From contig CP081102.1 of NCBI GenBank assembly GCA_025141835.1, forward strand, positions 620,001 to 684,000: a stretch of DNA of 64,000 nucleotides. Reading direction: 5' to 3'. The notes beneath the pieces are model-generated. The model searched no databases and was not told the DNA's origin. It worked only from the letters and a program-made list of their open reading frames with translations. Below are positions 33,240 through 41,679 of the stretch, piece by piece; the first letter of the stretch is position 1, and the number at the start of each line of letters is the position of its first letter. The stretch comes from Rhodobacteraceae bacterium M385 (GTDB lineage: Bacteria; Pseudomonadota; Alphaproteobacteria; Rhodobacterales; Rhodobacteraceae). The position numbers and the translations under genes were made by a program.

Positions 33240-34568
33240 ATGCAAACCACATTCACGCCAGAGCAGTTAAAAGACCCCTCAACCGCCCGCTCGAACGAGA
33301 TTCTTCGCACCTGCGTTCACTGCGGTTTCTGTACGGCCACCTGCCCGACGTATCAGGTCTTGGGGGATGAACTCGATAGCCCTCGGGGACGGATCTACCT
33401 CATCAAGGATATGTTGGAGACCGGCCGCCCTGCCGATGAAAAGACAGTGAAACACGTAGATCGGTGCTTGTCATGCTTGGCCTGTATGACGACCTGCCCC
33501 TCGGGCGTGCACTACATGCATCTGATTGATCATGCCCGTGAGTATATCGAGCAAACCTACAAACGGCCCCTCTTTGAACGGGTCCTTCGCTGGTCCCTGG
33601 CGCGCATCCTGCCCTACCCAACGCGGTTCCGGCTGGCCCTTCTGGGGGCGAAAATCGGCCGCCCCTTTGCCCGATTGATGCCAGATGCTCGGCTTAAGGC
33701 GATGTTGGAAATGGCGCCTTCCTATATCCCTCCGGTCAGCCGCAATGATGATCCCCAGACCTTTCCCGCGGAAGATAGGAAAATGCGGGTGGCCCTGATG
33801 ACGGGCTGCGCACAGAAGGCGCTGAACACCGACATCAACGACGCGACGATCCGTGTGCTCACGCGGCTCGGGGCCGAGGTCGTGGTGGCCGAGGGGGCGG
33901 GCTGCTGTGGCGCGCTGACCCACCACATGGGTAAATCAGACGAAAGCCACCTTGCCGCCGCGCGGAACATCCGCGCCTGGACAGCGGAACTCCAAGGCGC
34001 GGGCTTGGATGCCATTGTGATTAACACCTCGGGCTGTGGCACAACGGTTAAAGACTACGGCCATATGTTTAAGGAAGACCCGATCTTGGCCGAAGATGCG
34101 CGAAAGGTAGCTGAGATCGCCAAAGACATTAGCGAAGTCTTGATAGACCTGATGCCAGCGGAGACGGTCCAAAACACCGCCGATGGCCTTCGCGTGGCCT
34201 ATCACGCGGCTTGCTCACTCCAACATGGCCAGCAGATCAAAACTTACCCCAAAGACCTCTTGAAACGCGCTGGTTTCACTGTGCTGGAACCCGCTGACAG
34301 CCACCTGTGCTGTGGTTCCGCTGGAACTTACAACCTGATGCAGCCGGAAATTTCAAGGCAACTCAAAACACGTAAGGTGCAGACCCTCGAAGCCCTTCGC
34401 CCCGATATCATCTCTGCGGGCAATATCGGCTGCATGATGCAGATCGGCGGCGCGACTGACGTGCCCATCGTCCATACGGTAGAGCTGCTGGATTGGGCCA
34501 CAGGCGGTCCGCGCCCGCCCGCGTTGGACCGCAACCGTGACACGCCTGCCGTGCCGCTGCTGCGCTAG
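33240..34568 (+). CDS. glcF: Glycolate oxidase iron-sulfur subunit GlcF
   Basis: 442 residues. Two 4Fe-4S motifs are near the N-terminus (CVHCGFCTATCP and CLSCLACMTTCP), and two cysteine-rich CCG domains follow (GAGCCGALTHHMG; YHAACSLQHG with SHLCCGSAGTYN). It passes electrons from GlcD/E to the respiratory quinone pool at the membrane. One base separates it from glcE. Confidence 0.96.
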   Translation: MQTTFTPEQLKDPSTARSNEILRTCVHCGFCTATCPTYQVLGDELDSPRGRIYLIKDMLETGRPADEKTVKHVDRCLSCLACMTTCPSGVHYMHLIDHAREYIEQTYKRPLFERVLRWSLARILPYPTRFRLALLGAKIGRPFARLMPDARLKAMLEMAPSYIPPVSRNDDPQTFPAEDRKMRVALMTGCAQKALNTDINDATIRVLTRLGAEVVVAEGAGCCGALTHHMGKSDESHLAAARNIRAWTAELQGAGLDAIVINTSGCGTTVKDYGHMFKEDPILAEDARKVAEIAKDISEVLIDLMPAETVQNTADGLRVAYHAACSLQHGQQIKTYPKDLLKRAGFTVLEPADSHLCCGSAGTYNLMQPEISRQLKTRKVQTLEALRPDIISAGNIGCMMQIGGATDVPIVHTVELLDWATGGPRPPALDRNRDTPAVPLLR

Positions 34569-34605
34569 GCTTCCCCCTCAACCCACAATCGCGAACCTAG
34601 CCCCT

Positions 34606-34629
34606 CCTTCATCTTGGCAAATACAACTC
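34606..34629 (-). repeat. Dispersed core element, copy 4
   Basis: Reverse orientation, GAGTTGTA-TTT-GCCAAGATGAAGG on the minus strand. It lies 37 bases after the glcF stop. On its hairpin side, GGAGGG-AGC-CCCTCC (34664-34678 read on the minus strand) resembles a diverged first hairpin. Confidence 0.85.
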
Positions 34630-34761
34630 AATCCCACACCTGCCCCAAACACCGCCTTCTCGGAGGGGCTCCCTCCCGCATCCCCCGGTTGATCCCCACT
34701 CTGGTCATATTCTCGCCGCGCTTGACCATTACGCCCTACCGAAACGGTTGAGGAGCCACCG

Positions 34762-35631
34762 ATGGGTTGGTCATTTTTCGCAGGGGTTGCCTGTGCAGTC
34801 GGTGTCGCTGTCGGCGCCAGTTTCCCCGCTCTCGCGCAGGGGTTGCCGCAGGTGCAACTGACCGAGGGCCATGGAGGCTTGCGGGCCCTTAACAGTGGCG
34901 CCGAAGCGCAGGTTTGGCGGGGCGTCGGGCGGCTCGATACCGGCGCTTCTTTTTGCACCGCCACTCTCATTCGTGAAAATTTGGTGCTGACCGCAGCCCA
35001 TTGCGTGTTCCATCCGCAGACGTCCCGCGCTTTTGATGCCTCTGATCTGACCTTTCTGGCCGGGCTCCGGAATGGCCATGCCGAGGCAGTCCGCAATGTG
35101 CGACGGATTATTGTCCTGCCGGGTTACCACCCGGAGCAAGGGCCGGACTTCGATATGATTGGTCGCGATCTGGCACTTTTGGAGCTGTCGATGCCGATCT
35201 CGATGACGTCTATCGTGCCAATTTCCACGGCGCGTACGCCTTGGCGTGAAGGCCGTGTCACGGTGGTATCTTATGGTCGCGAACGCGAGGGCTATGCCTC
35301 GATCGAAGAGGGTTGCGAAATTCTTCAGCGGCAGGAATCAGTACGGGCAATGAATTGTCAGGTGGTGTCGGGGGCCTCGGGCTCTCCGGTGGTGCGGGTC
35401 AATCAGGGCCGCGCCGAAGTGGTAGCGGTCATCTCGGCCAGCGCGCAATCGAGCGAGGGTGATGTCTCTCTTGCTGTGATGCTCGAGGATCATTTGGCCA
35501 CGTTGATGTCGCAATATCGGGCCAGCGCCTCGACGCCTGTGGGGGTGACAACATTGGGGGGTACGCCCTCGTTCATCGTGAACGGCGCAGATGCGCGTAG
35601 CGGTATTGGCGCGCGGTTTATTCGTCCCTGA
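34762..35631 (+). CDS. Exported trypsin-like serine protease
   Basis: 289 residues. A signal peptide ends near FPALAQ (residue 26). The chymotrypsin-fold triad is visible: His80 in VLTAAHCVFHP, Asp136 in GRDLALLELS and Ser206 in VVSGASGSPVV. The serine motif is GASGS rather than GDSGG, as in V8-like and other secreted bacterial members. It should act in the periplasm or outside the cell. No obvious partner gene lies beside it. Confidence 0.9.
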   Translation: MGWSFFAGVACAVGVAVGASFPALAQGLPQVQLTEGHGGLRALNSGAEAQVWRGVGRLDTGASFCTATLIRENLVLTAAHCVFHPQTSRAFDASDLTFLAGLRNGHAEAVRNVRRIIVLPGYHPEQGPDFDMIGRDLALLELSMPISMTSIVPISTARTPWREGRVTVVSYGREREGYASIEEGCEILQRQESVRAMNCQVVSGASGSPVVRVNQGRAEVVAVISASAQSSEGDVSLAVMLEDHLATLMSQYRASASTPVGVTTLGGTPSFIVNGADARSGIGARFIRP

Positions 35632-35774
35632 TCTAGGGTCTTGAAACCGGTATTCTCCCTTCCCAAATCTAATGGGTCGGTGCCGCCCAGCGGGCCGACA
35701 TAAACAGCAACCGGGTGCGTGCCTGACAACAGGGCGGCCCAAATTACTTGTTATCGCTCAATGGAGGATGACCC

Positions 35775-36239
35775 ATGCGAACCTATGATTTTTCCCCTCT
35801 TTACCGTGCCACTGTCGGCTTTGACCGTGTCGCAGATATGCTGGACCGCGTGCTGACCCAGGATGCCAGCCAGTCCACTTACCCCCCTTATAATATCGAG
35901 AAGCTGGACGAGCATTCGTACCGGATTTCCGTGGCTGTTGCCGGTTTCTCTGACGCTGACCTGAGCGTTGAACAGCGCGAACATCAACTGGTGATCGCGG
36001 CCAAGCGTGAAACGACGGACGAAAAGCAGACCTATCTGCATCGTGGCATCGCCACACGTGCGTTCGAGAAGCGCTTCCAACTGGCCGACCATGTCCGTGT
36101 GACAGGCGCCGTGGCCGAGCATGGTATGCTTCACATTGATCTGGTGCGCGAAGTGCCAGAGGCGCTGAAACCACGCCGGATCGAGATTGGCGGATCAACA
36201 ACCGCCAAAGCGATCGAGGCTGAAACTGCCAGCGCCTAA
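35775..36239 (+). CDS. Small heat-shock protein (Hsp20/IbpA family)
   Basis: 154 residues. The alpha-crystallin domain spans about residues 35-130, with YNIEKLDEHSYRISVAVAGF, LVIAAKRE and the end block GMLHIDLVREVPEALKPRRI. The N-terminal FSPLYRATVGFDRVADML is the IbpA-type opening. Hsp20 proteins hold unfolding proteins for refolding by Hsp70. The leader has GGAGGA upstream. I did not find a convincing heat-shock sigma site or ROSE-type thermometer. Confidence 0.94.
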   Translation: MRTYDFSPLYRATVGFDRVADMLDRVLTQDASQSTYPPYNIEKLDEHSYRISVAVAGFSDADLSVEQREHQLVIAAKRETTDEKQTYLHRGIATRAFEKRFQLADHVRVTGAVAEHGMLHIDLVREVPEALKPRRIEIGGSTTAKAIEAETASA

Positions 36240-36263
36240 TTCGCTGCCTCATTGACCCTTGTG

Positions 36264-36292
36264 ACGGGCGGCCCAAATGGGCCGCCCGTTTT
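36264..36292. terminator. Terminator between hsp20 and the Hint gene
   Basis: ACGGGCGGCCC-AAAT-GGGCCGCCCGT with TTTT on the plus strand. It lies between convergent stops and probably serves the plus-strand gene. Confidence 0.85.
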
Positions 36293-36293
36293 G

Positions 36294-37142
36294 CTATCCG
36301 GTCCGAAGATTGCGAGGGCGGGCACCTTGCCGTTCGATCCGCCGCGTCGGGGTTATCTCTGCTGCGTGGTCCAACAAGCGTCGGGCAGCCGCCGTTTGTT
36401 TCGGCAGGCTGCGAGAGGTTGCAAGGAGGCTTTCGACCCAGCATCCGGCAACCTGAATGATCGAATGCCGTTCCATCACCACATTCAGGTATTCTTCCCG
36501 CTTCTTGCCGCGCATCCGGCGGATACCGTTGCGGCCTATTAGGTTAACGGCGGGCACCAAAACCTCGTCCCCGTGGTGGCCTATGCTGCGCAGTAAGCGA
36601 AGTTGGCCGGACACCTTTATTTCTTGTTGCGGCTGATTTGGCCCCAATGCCCCTGCCGGGATCAGGATCGGCTTGGGGCTATCGTCATGCACCGCGAATT
36701 CCATAGCCTCACGCACGACCATACGCAGGGCCTGCCAGCCGTGATCCTTGGTCCACAGAATATCGCTGGGGCGCAGTTCTTCGATCGGGATATCACCGCG
36801 TTGGGTGGTTATCGGCGTGCCGGCGACGAAGGACACAGGCCCGACAGAGAAGGCGAAGTTAGCGGCGTCCAGATCCCGCGCGTGGATACCGCAAAGCCCG
36901 AGCGTATCCCCGTTGTCGAAGGTGATTGTCGGGTCGTCCCCGCCCGAGATCCGATCAGCGACATCTTGAAAGCAGCCAATCTCGGCCATGTCGAAGGCGA
37001 CGATATCATTGGGTTGAAACGGATTGATCTCGTCGGTGCCGTGCCCGTCGCGCACCATATATGTCTGCCTTGGGAACGTATTCTTAGGCGGTTGCTGAAC
37101 AAGAAGGGGCGCTGTGGGGCTTTTGTCGCCATTAGTCGTCAT
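36294..37142 (-). CDS. Hint-domain protein with altered autoprocessing residues
   Basis: 282 residues. The Hint (hedgehog/intein) domain begins near residue 102 (SFVAGTPITTQRGDIPIEEL) and continues through RPSDILWTKDHG, PILIPAGALGP and MERHSIIQVAGCWVESL. In related Rhodobacterales proteins the first block begins with Cys (CF-x-x-GT) and a later block reads SPQHR. Here they read SFVAGT and SGQLRLL, so the nucleophile position is Ser and the block-B histidine is lost. The ~100-residue N-terminal part (FDNGDTLGLCGI) has no recognised fold. Probably structural or degenerate. Confidence 0.82.
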   Translation of the reverse strand: MTTNGDKSPTAPLLVQQPPKNTFPRQTYMVRDGHGTDEINPFQPNDIVAFDMAEIGCFQDVADRISGGDDPTITFDNGDTLGLCGIHARDLDAANFAFSVGPVSFVAGTPITTQRGDIPIEELRPSDILWTKDHGWQALRMVVREAMEFAVHDDSPKPILIPAGALGPNQPQQEIKVSGQLRLLRSIGHHGDEVLVPAVNLIGRNGIRRMRGKKREEYLNVVMERHSIIQVAGCWVESLLATSRSLPKQTAAARRLLDHAAEITPTRRIERQGARPRNLRTG

Positions 37143-37270
37143 GGGGTCATCCTGATCGAGGGTTCTTCAATCAGGAGGGTGGCGAAAAATAGCTAACGTG
37201 GGCTTAGGCTCCGCGTGGCCATTGCGTAAAACTCAAGTCAGTTTGTGAACAGACCTTTGAGGCGATCGCT

Positions 37271-38149
37271 TCAGAACCACTGCCCGGGTTCCATCAGTCC
37301 CAGTTCCATCAACTGCATAGAGGACCAGTGAAACTGCACCGATTTGTGCCAGCGGAAATCGGGAATGTCGTGGCGTGATCCGGGGTTGGTGCGCAGTGCC
37401 TTGGCAACGCGGAACGAACAGATCGTGGCCGACAGTGAATGATGCCAGGGGCAGGCGTAGGTGTTGAGCTCTTCATTCGACAAGGTGTGATCGTCGCGCA
37501 GGGTCAGGCCGGGGGCAGCTTGGAACAGGCCCACGCGGTCAATCTTGCGTTTGGATTTGGCAACGTGTTCTTCAAACCGCCACCGCAAGCCGCCGTAGAA
37601 GTTTAGCTGCCTTTCCATGACCTCATCTTGTTCCGGCCCGCCGCGCCGGGTTTCGGCGTAGTAGCCAGAGCTGTCCAGCAACGCCCCGTCCAGATCGACC
37701 GCATTGGGGTGCGATGACAGATCGCCAGCGTAAAGGTCGACCACATAGGTCAGCACCGATTCCCGGCGTTCTTCTTTCACCCATGTCACCAATTCTCCCA
37801 CCGTGCGGTCTTCGCAGAAGGGGAAGAACAGATACTCTCCGTTGTAGCAGTAGTGGATCCACTGCCCCGGCACCTTTTCGATCAGCGCGTTAACGATGGC
37901 TTGGGTTGCACCCGGTTGCCGGGAAGGGTGGCGCACGACATGTTGGGCCGACTTGGCCCCTTCGGGAGCATCGGGCACGGCAACTTCTTCAGGCGCGAGC
38001 ACGATGATCGTCTTGAAGGCCAGCGAATGCAGGTGATCCAGAGAAGACGCAAGCTCCACCCGGTCCTCGGCAATCAGCACCGCATAAGGGCCTTTGCCAA
38101 GCTGCGCCGCAGGGGCCGCCTTGAAACTGGTGAGAGTGTCGAAATTCAT
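37271..38149 (-). CDS. Conserved-looking protein of unknown function
   Basis: 292 residues, no signal peptide or membrane segment. Notable stretches are GQWIHYCYNGEYLFFPFCED, VLTYVVDLYAGDLSS, NFYGGLRWRFEEHV and ACPWHHSLSATICSFRVAKA. It is rich in aromatic residues and histidine. The N-terminal part (YAVLIAEDRVELASSLDHL, FKTIIVLAPEEVA) and YVVDLYAGDL could suggest a GT-A glycosyltransferase-like fold, but I cannot confirm that. It stands alone, divergent from miaB. Confidence 0.75.
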   Translation of the reverse strand: MNFDTLTSFKAAPAAQLGKGPYAVLIAEDRVELASSLDHLHSLAFKTIIVLAPEEVAVPDAPEGAKSAQHVVRHPSRQPGATQAIVNALIEKVPGQWIHYCYNGEYLFFPFCEDRTVGELVTWVKEERRESVLTYVVDLYAGDLSSHPNAVDLDGALLDSSGYYAETRRGGPEQDEVMERQLNFYGGLRWRFEEHVAKSKRKIDRVGLFQAAPGLTLRDDHTLSNEELNTYACPWHHSLSATICSFRVAKALRTNPGSRHDIPDFRWHKSVQFHWSSMQLMELGLMEPGQWF

Positions 38150-38293
38150 AGGGTCGTATGCTCGGTCTTATTGGTTGGCCACAAGATGCCTTCGCTTGGG
38201 TGATATTGCAATTGTGACGTCGGTTGAACCGCAGGTATCCGCAGGATACACCCCATCCGTTGATATTTCCCTGATCCCGCGCGAGGCGCCCTG

Positions 38294-39625
38294 ATGACCA
38301 AGAAGCTGACCAACACGAAAAAGTTGTTCGTGAAGACCTATGGCTGTCAGATGAACGTCTACGACAGTGAGCGCATGGCCGAGGCTTTGGGAAGCGAGGG
38401 CTATGAACAGGTCAACTCGCCGGAAGGCGCGGATATGATCCTGCTCAACACCTGCCACATCCGCGAAAAAGCCGCCGAGAAGATGTATTCCGAACTGGGT
38501 CGTCTGCGCCCGTTGCGGGATGCGAACCCTGATCTGAAAATCGGCGTCGCGGGCTGTGTTGCGCAGGCTGAGGGCGAAGAGATCATGAACCGCCAACCCT
38601 TGGTGGATTTGGTCGTGGGGCCGCAGACCTACCATCGTTTGCCGAAGATGATGGAGGCCGTGAACGCGGGGGAAAAGGCGCTCGACACCGACTTCCCCGA
38701 GGAAGACAAGTTTCTGAAGCTACCCAAGGCACGCGCCACCCGCGGGCCAACGGCGTTTCTGACGGTACAAGAGGGCTGTGATAAGTTCTGCGCCTTCTGC
38801 GTCGTGCCCTATACGCGGGGCGCGGAAGTGAGCCGCCCGGCAGAGCGGTTGATGGGCGAGGCGCGTGATCTGGTGGAGCGTGGCGTGCGCGAAATCACCC
38901 TGTTGGGGCAGAACGTCAACGCCTACCACGGTGCAGCGGCTGACGGCACGTGGGGCCTTGCGCGGTTGATCCGGGAGATGGCCAAGATTGATGGGCTGGA
39001 GCGGCTGCGTTTCACTACCTCGCACCCCAACGATATGGAAGATGACCTGATCGCGGCGCACGGCGATTGCCCCGAATTGATGCCCTATCTGCATCTTCCG
39101 GTGCAGGCGGGCAGCGACAAGATCCTGAAGGCGATGAACCGCAAGCACACGGCAGCGGAATACATCCGCCTGATCGAACGCATCCGCGCTGCGCGTCCTG
39201 ATCTGCACCTGTCGGGCGACTTCATCGTCGGCTTCCCCGGCGAAACAGAAGAGGATTTCCAAGCCACCCTCGATCTGGTGGAAACCGTGGGTTACGGCAC
39301 CGCCTATTCGTTCAAATACTCCGCCCGCCCTGGCACCCCCGCCGCCGAGCGCAAAGGTCAGGTGAGCGAGGAAGTGGCGAGCGAACGCCTGCAACGGCTG
39401 CAAGCCCTGCTGACCAAACAACAACGCGCCGCCCAAGACGATATGGTCGGCCGCCGCGTGAAAGTGCTGTTTGAGAAGCCCGGCCGCAAACCCGGCCAGA
39501 TGATCGGCAAATCCGACTATCTGCACTCTGTCCATGTGGAAGGGCCCGAAACCCTGCGCGGCCAGATCGCCGAGGTCGAGATTATTGAGAGCATGACCAA
39601 CTCGCTTACGGGGCGGTTGGTTTAA
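38294..39625 (+). CDS. miaB: tRNA-2-methylthio-N6-dimethylallyladenosine synthase MiaB
   Basis: 443 residues. A radical-SAM methylthiotransferase acting on A37 of tRNAs. The N-terminal UPF0004 domain has the auxiliary cluster cysteines (TYGCQMN at 18, NTCHIRE, AGCVAQ). The radical-SAM triplet is C162-C166-C169 in CDKFCAFC, and the C-terminus is a TRAM domain (GRRVKVLFEKPGRK). It is normally beside phoH-ybeY-corC-lnt; here those genes resume 2 kb later. Confidence 0.97.
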   Translation: MTKKLTNTKKLFVKTYGCQMNVYDSERMAEALGSEGYEQVNSPEGADMILLNTCHIREKAAEKMYSELGRLRPLRDANPDLKIGVAGCVAQAEGEEIMNRQPLVDLVVGPQTYHRLPKMMEAVNAGEKALDTDFPEEDKFLKLPKARATRGPTAFLTVQEGCDKFCAFCVVPYTRGAEVSRPAERLMGEARDLVERGVREITLLGQNVNAYHGAAADGTWGLARLIREMAKIDGLERLRFTTSHPNDMEDDLIAAHGDCPELMPYLHLPVQAGSDKILKAMNRKHTAAEYIRLIERIRAARPDLHLSGDFIVGFPGETEEDFQATLDLVETVGYGTAYSFKYSARPGTPAAERKGQVSEEVASERLQRLQALLTKQQRAAQDDMVGRRVKVLFEKPGRKPGQMIGKSDYLHSVHVEGPETLRGQIAEVEIIESMTNSLTGRLV

Positions 39626-39631
39626 GGCGGT

Positions 39632-39653
39632 CGGGCGGGACGTATCCCGCCCG
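39632..39653. terminator. Hairpin after miaB
   Basis: CGGGCGGGA-CGTA-TCCCGCCCG, nine perfect pairs, between the convergent miaB and the 107-residue exported-protein gene. The T-run is weak. Confidence 0.6.
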
Positions 39654-39676
39654 TTGTGGCCAAAGCTGGCCTCGGC

Positions 39677-40000
39677 TTAACCCGGCGGGTTCTGCGCGAT
39701 GATCTGATGCATCACCTGCACCGCCATATCAGGCCGATCCACGGTGGAAGGATCCCGGCACACGCGCTCTCCGATGGCGTGCGCCTCGGGGAATGTATAG
39801 CCAGCGTTCACCAGGCTATCGATGAAAACCGCGTTGGGGCGGTCCCAGATGACCTCGGAAAACGGGCCACGGAAACAGCTTACGGTGACTTGGACGGTGT
39901 TCACGATCATATGGTATTGGTAGTTATTGGCCGTTGCAGGTGCGCCAGAGCCAAGCAGAAGTGCGCCCCCAAGGACGGCAAAAGTAAGTGCTTTAATCAT
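39677..40000 (-). CDS. Small exported protein, unknown function
   Basis: 107 residues with a signal peptide (MIKALTFAVLGGALLLGSG, cleavage near PATA). The mature part, QYHMIVNTVQVTVSCFRGPF and SLVNAGYTFPEAHAIGERVC, contains two cysteines that could form a disulfide. I do not recognise the family. It is divergent from the OmpA-like gene across a 0.48-kb gap. Confidence 0.72.
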   Translation of the reverse strand: MIKALTFAVLGGALLLGSGAPATANNYQYHMIVNTVQVTVSCFRGPFSEVIWDRPNAVFIDSLVNAGYTFPEAHAIGERVCRDPSTVDRPDMAVQVMHQIIAQNPPG

Positions 40001-40482
40001 TTTAGTTCCCCAGTTTACTCGGGGCCTCAGATCAAGGGGTAGAGCCCTTGGCAGAGATCTATGTGGCGCCCGATGTGTCCTGAAAGGTTAACACATCCAG
40101 GGGGGTTGGGTCTCATCACAAAACTTAAGGCTGCCGAGATTCTTAATATTGGAAACAATCCTATGCAATTTCCTGGGATCGTTCGGCCCGTGCGAACAGC
40201 GGCGCGGTTCTTTCGGCAATAAATTGCAAGCCGTACGGTCGAATAGGGAACTGCGCGTCGCTTGAACGGCAAAAATGGCACGAATCGGTCACAGGCTGTT
40301 TCCGAATCTGCAACGCTGAGGCGAATAAACCTCTTCCCAACGGGGGATAAGGTGCTATCTTGCCGAAATCTAAGCCTTTTATATTCCGGCCCTGCCAGGT
40401 CCGCGAAGGGGCAAGTGAATTTATTGATCGAAGGCCTTTGCGTGTATGTGCTTGGCTGTTCGGAACATAGGGGGATGCACGA
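40001..40482. other. Divergent intergenic region of 482 bases
   Basis: No gene is supportable here. The region is less GC-rich than its surroundings, contains AT-rich patches near 40140-40160 and 40370-40430, and must hold promoters for the leftward exported protein and the rightward OmpA-like gene. AGGGGGATG precedes the GTG start of the latter. Two short open frames have neither family resemblance nor ribosome-binding sites. Confidence 0.5.
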
Positions 40483-41076
40483 GTGAAAGACGCTCTTACA
40501 CGCAGAATTGCGCGCGGAATGACAAGCTCGCTTGGCGTTGCTGCCTTGGTTGCGGGGGCGTTTATGGCCACCTCGGCGCCGGTCGCAGCACAGCAACAGC
40601 AGCAGATTATCGTCACCGGTCAGGTCCAGCCGGGCCTTTGGGTTGATCCCGATGGCTGCCTGCATTGGGTCGCGGACGGCGGTATCGAAGGCTACATGGA
40701 AGGTCGTGTTAACCCAGAGAACGGCATGCCCGTTTGCCTGGATGTGAACCCTTGCGGCGTTGCAAACACAGATACCCTGTTCCACACCGATAGCGCGCGC
40801 CTGACCAGCTCGGGCCGCCAGTACCTGCAACAGTTCTTCAGCCAAGCCGGTGCCTATGCCTACGCAATCTATGGCCATACCGATAGCCGTGCTTCTGATG
40901 AATACAACATGCGCTTGAGCGAGCGTCGTGCCGCCTCTGTTGCGAACGTTGCTCGTTCCATCGGTGCCCGCGTCGCGCGGGAAATTGGCTACGGTGAACG
41001 CCGTCCGGTTGCGCCTAACGATTCGGCTGCAAACATGCAGCGTAACCGCCGCGTCGAAATCGTGTGCTACCGCTAA
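40483..41076 (+). CDS. OmpA-family envelope protein
   Basis: 197 residues, GTG start. A long signal peptide ends near VAAQ. Residues ~51-85 form a cysteine-containing module (GLWVDPDGC, EGY, PVC) also present in the next gene. Residues ~98-197 are an OmpA peptidoglycan-binding domain (LFHTDSARLTSSGRQYLQQ, YGHTDSRASDEYNMRLSERR, NRRVEIVCYR). It probably links the outer membrane or periplasm to the cell wall. The following lipoprotein gene is 21 bases downstream and likely cotranscribed. Confidence 0.87.
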   Translation: MKDALTRRIARGMTSSLGVAALVAGAFMATSAPVAAQQQQQIIVTGQVQPGLWVDPDGCLHWVADGGIEGYMEGRVNPENGMPVCLDVNPCGVANTDTLFHTDSARLTSSGRQYLQQFFSQAGAYAYAIYGHTDSRASDEYNMRLSERRAASVANVARSIGARVAREIGYGERRPVAPNDSAANMQRNRRVEIVCYR

Positions 41077-41097
41077 GGCGGAGGAAGGGACCATACT

Positions 41098-41466
41098 ATG
41101 ACTGTTTTTAAACTTCCTTTGCTGATTGCTGCGCCACTGGCCTTGATGGGCTGTGTCGAGAACTTCGAAGGCGTTGGCCCTGCACGGGTTGGCCCCAACG
41201 GCGAGCCACCTGTTGTTGCCATCGGTGAAGACCGGGGCCGCGATGCGGGTTCGCTTTCGCGTCTTGAAGCGGGCATCTACATTGACCCCGACGGGTGCCA
41301 CATCTGGATGATCGACGATGGCCTTGAAGGCTACTGGTCGCGCCGCCTTGACCCACGCTCGGGTCTGCCGGTCTGCACCGAGCCCGCACCTCGCGGGTCG
41401 ATCATTGGCGACTACAGCTCGGGTAGCCCCGGCATCGCGGACCGCGTGCCACGCATCCGCAACTAA
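41098..41466 (+). CDS. Small lipoprotein sharing a module with the OmpA-like neighbour
   Basis: 122 residues. Residues 1-19 are a lipoprotein signal with lipobox LALMGC (Cys19). Residues ~59-93 (GIYIDPDGCHIW, DDGLEGYW, SGLPVC) match 18 of 35 positions of residues 51-85 of the upstream OmpA-like protein. No domain with a known function is present. Probably membrane-anchored and acting with its neighbour in the envelope. Confidence 0.78.
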   Translation: MTVFKLPLLIAAPLALMGCVENFEGVGPARVGPNGEPPVVAIGEDRGRDAGSLSRLEAGIYIDPDGCHIWMIDDGLEGYWSRRLDPRSGLPVCTEPAPRGSIIGDYSSGSPGIADRVPRIRN

Positions 41467-41489
41467 GTGCGCCAATAGATTTCATGCAT

Positions 41490-41514
41490 ACGGGCGGCCC
41501 AATGGGTCGCCCGT
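41490..41514 (+). terminator. Hairpin after the lipoprotein gene
   Basis: ACGGGCG-CCC and GGG-CGCCCGT pair with one mismatched internal position; the following sequence is T-rich (TTCTGCTTT). It separates the envelope pair from phoH. Confidence 0.6.
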
Positions 41515-41679
41515 TCTGCTTTGAAAATGGGCAGGTTTTGCGTGCGGTACTGTCCCGAAATACAAAATATTGGGGACAGATCCCTTTGGGATGTGGACAA
41601 GACACGACGCTGGGGCCAGACTCGGATAGAACAGACGCCTCGGGTTGTCCGGGGTGCACCAGCCCAACCGGAGATTTCT

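Noticed and set aside
41548..41580. GGTACTGTCCC and an inverted copy as an insertion-sequence end.
   Set aside because: The repeats are only 29 bases apart, there is no transposase or target duplication, and a simple hairpin explains it.
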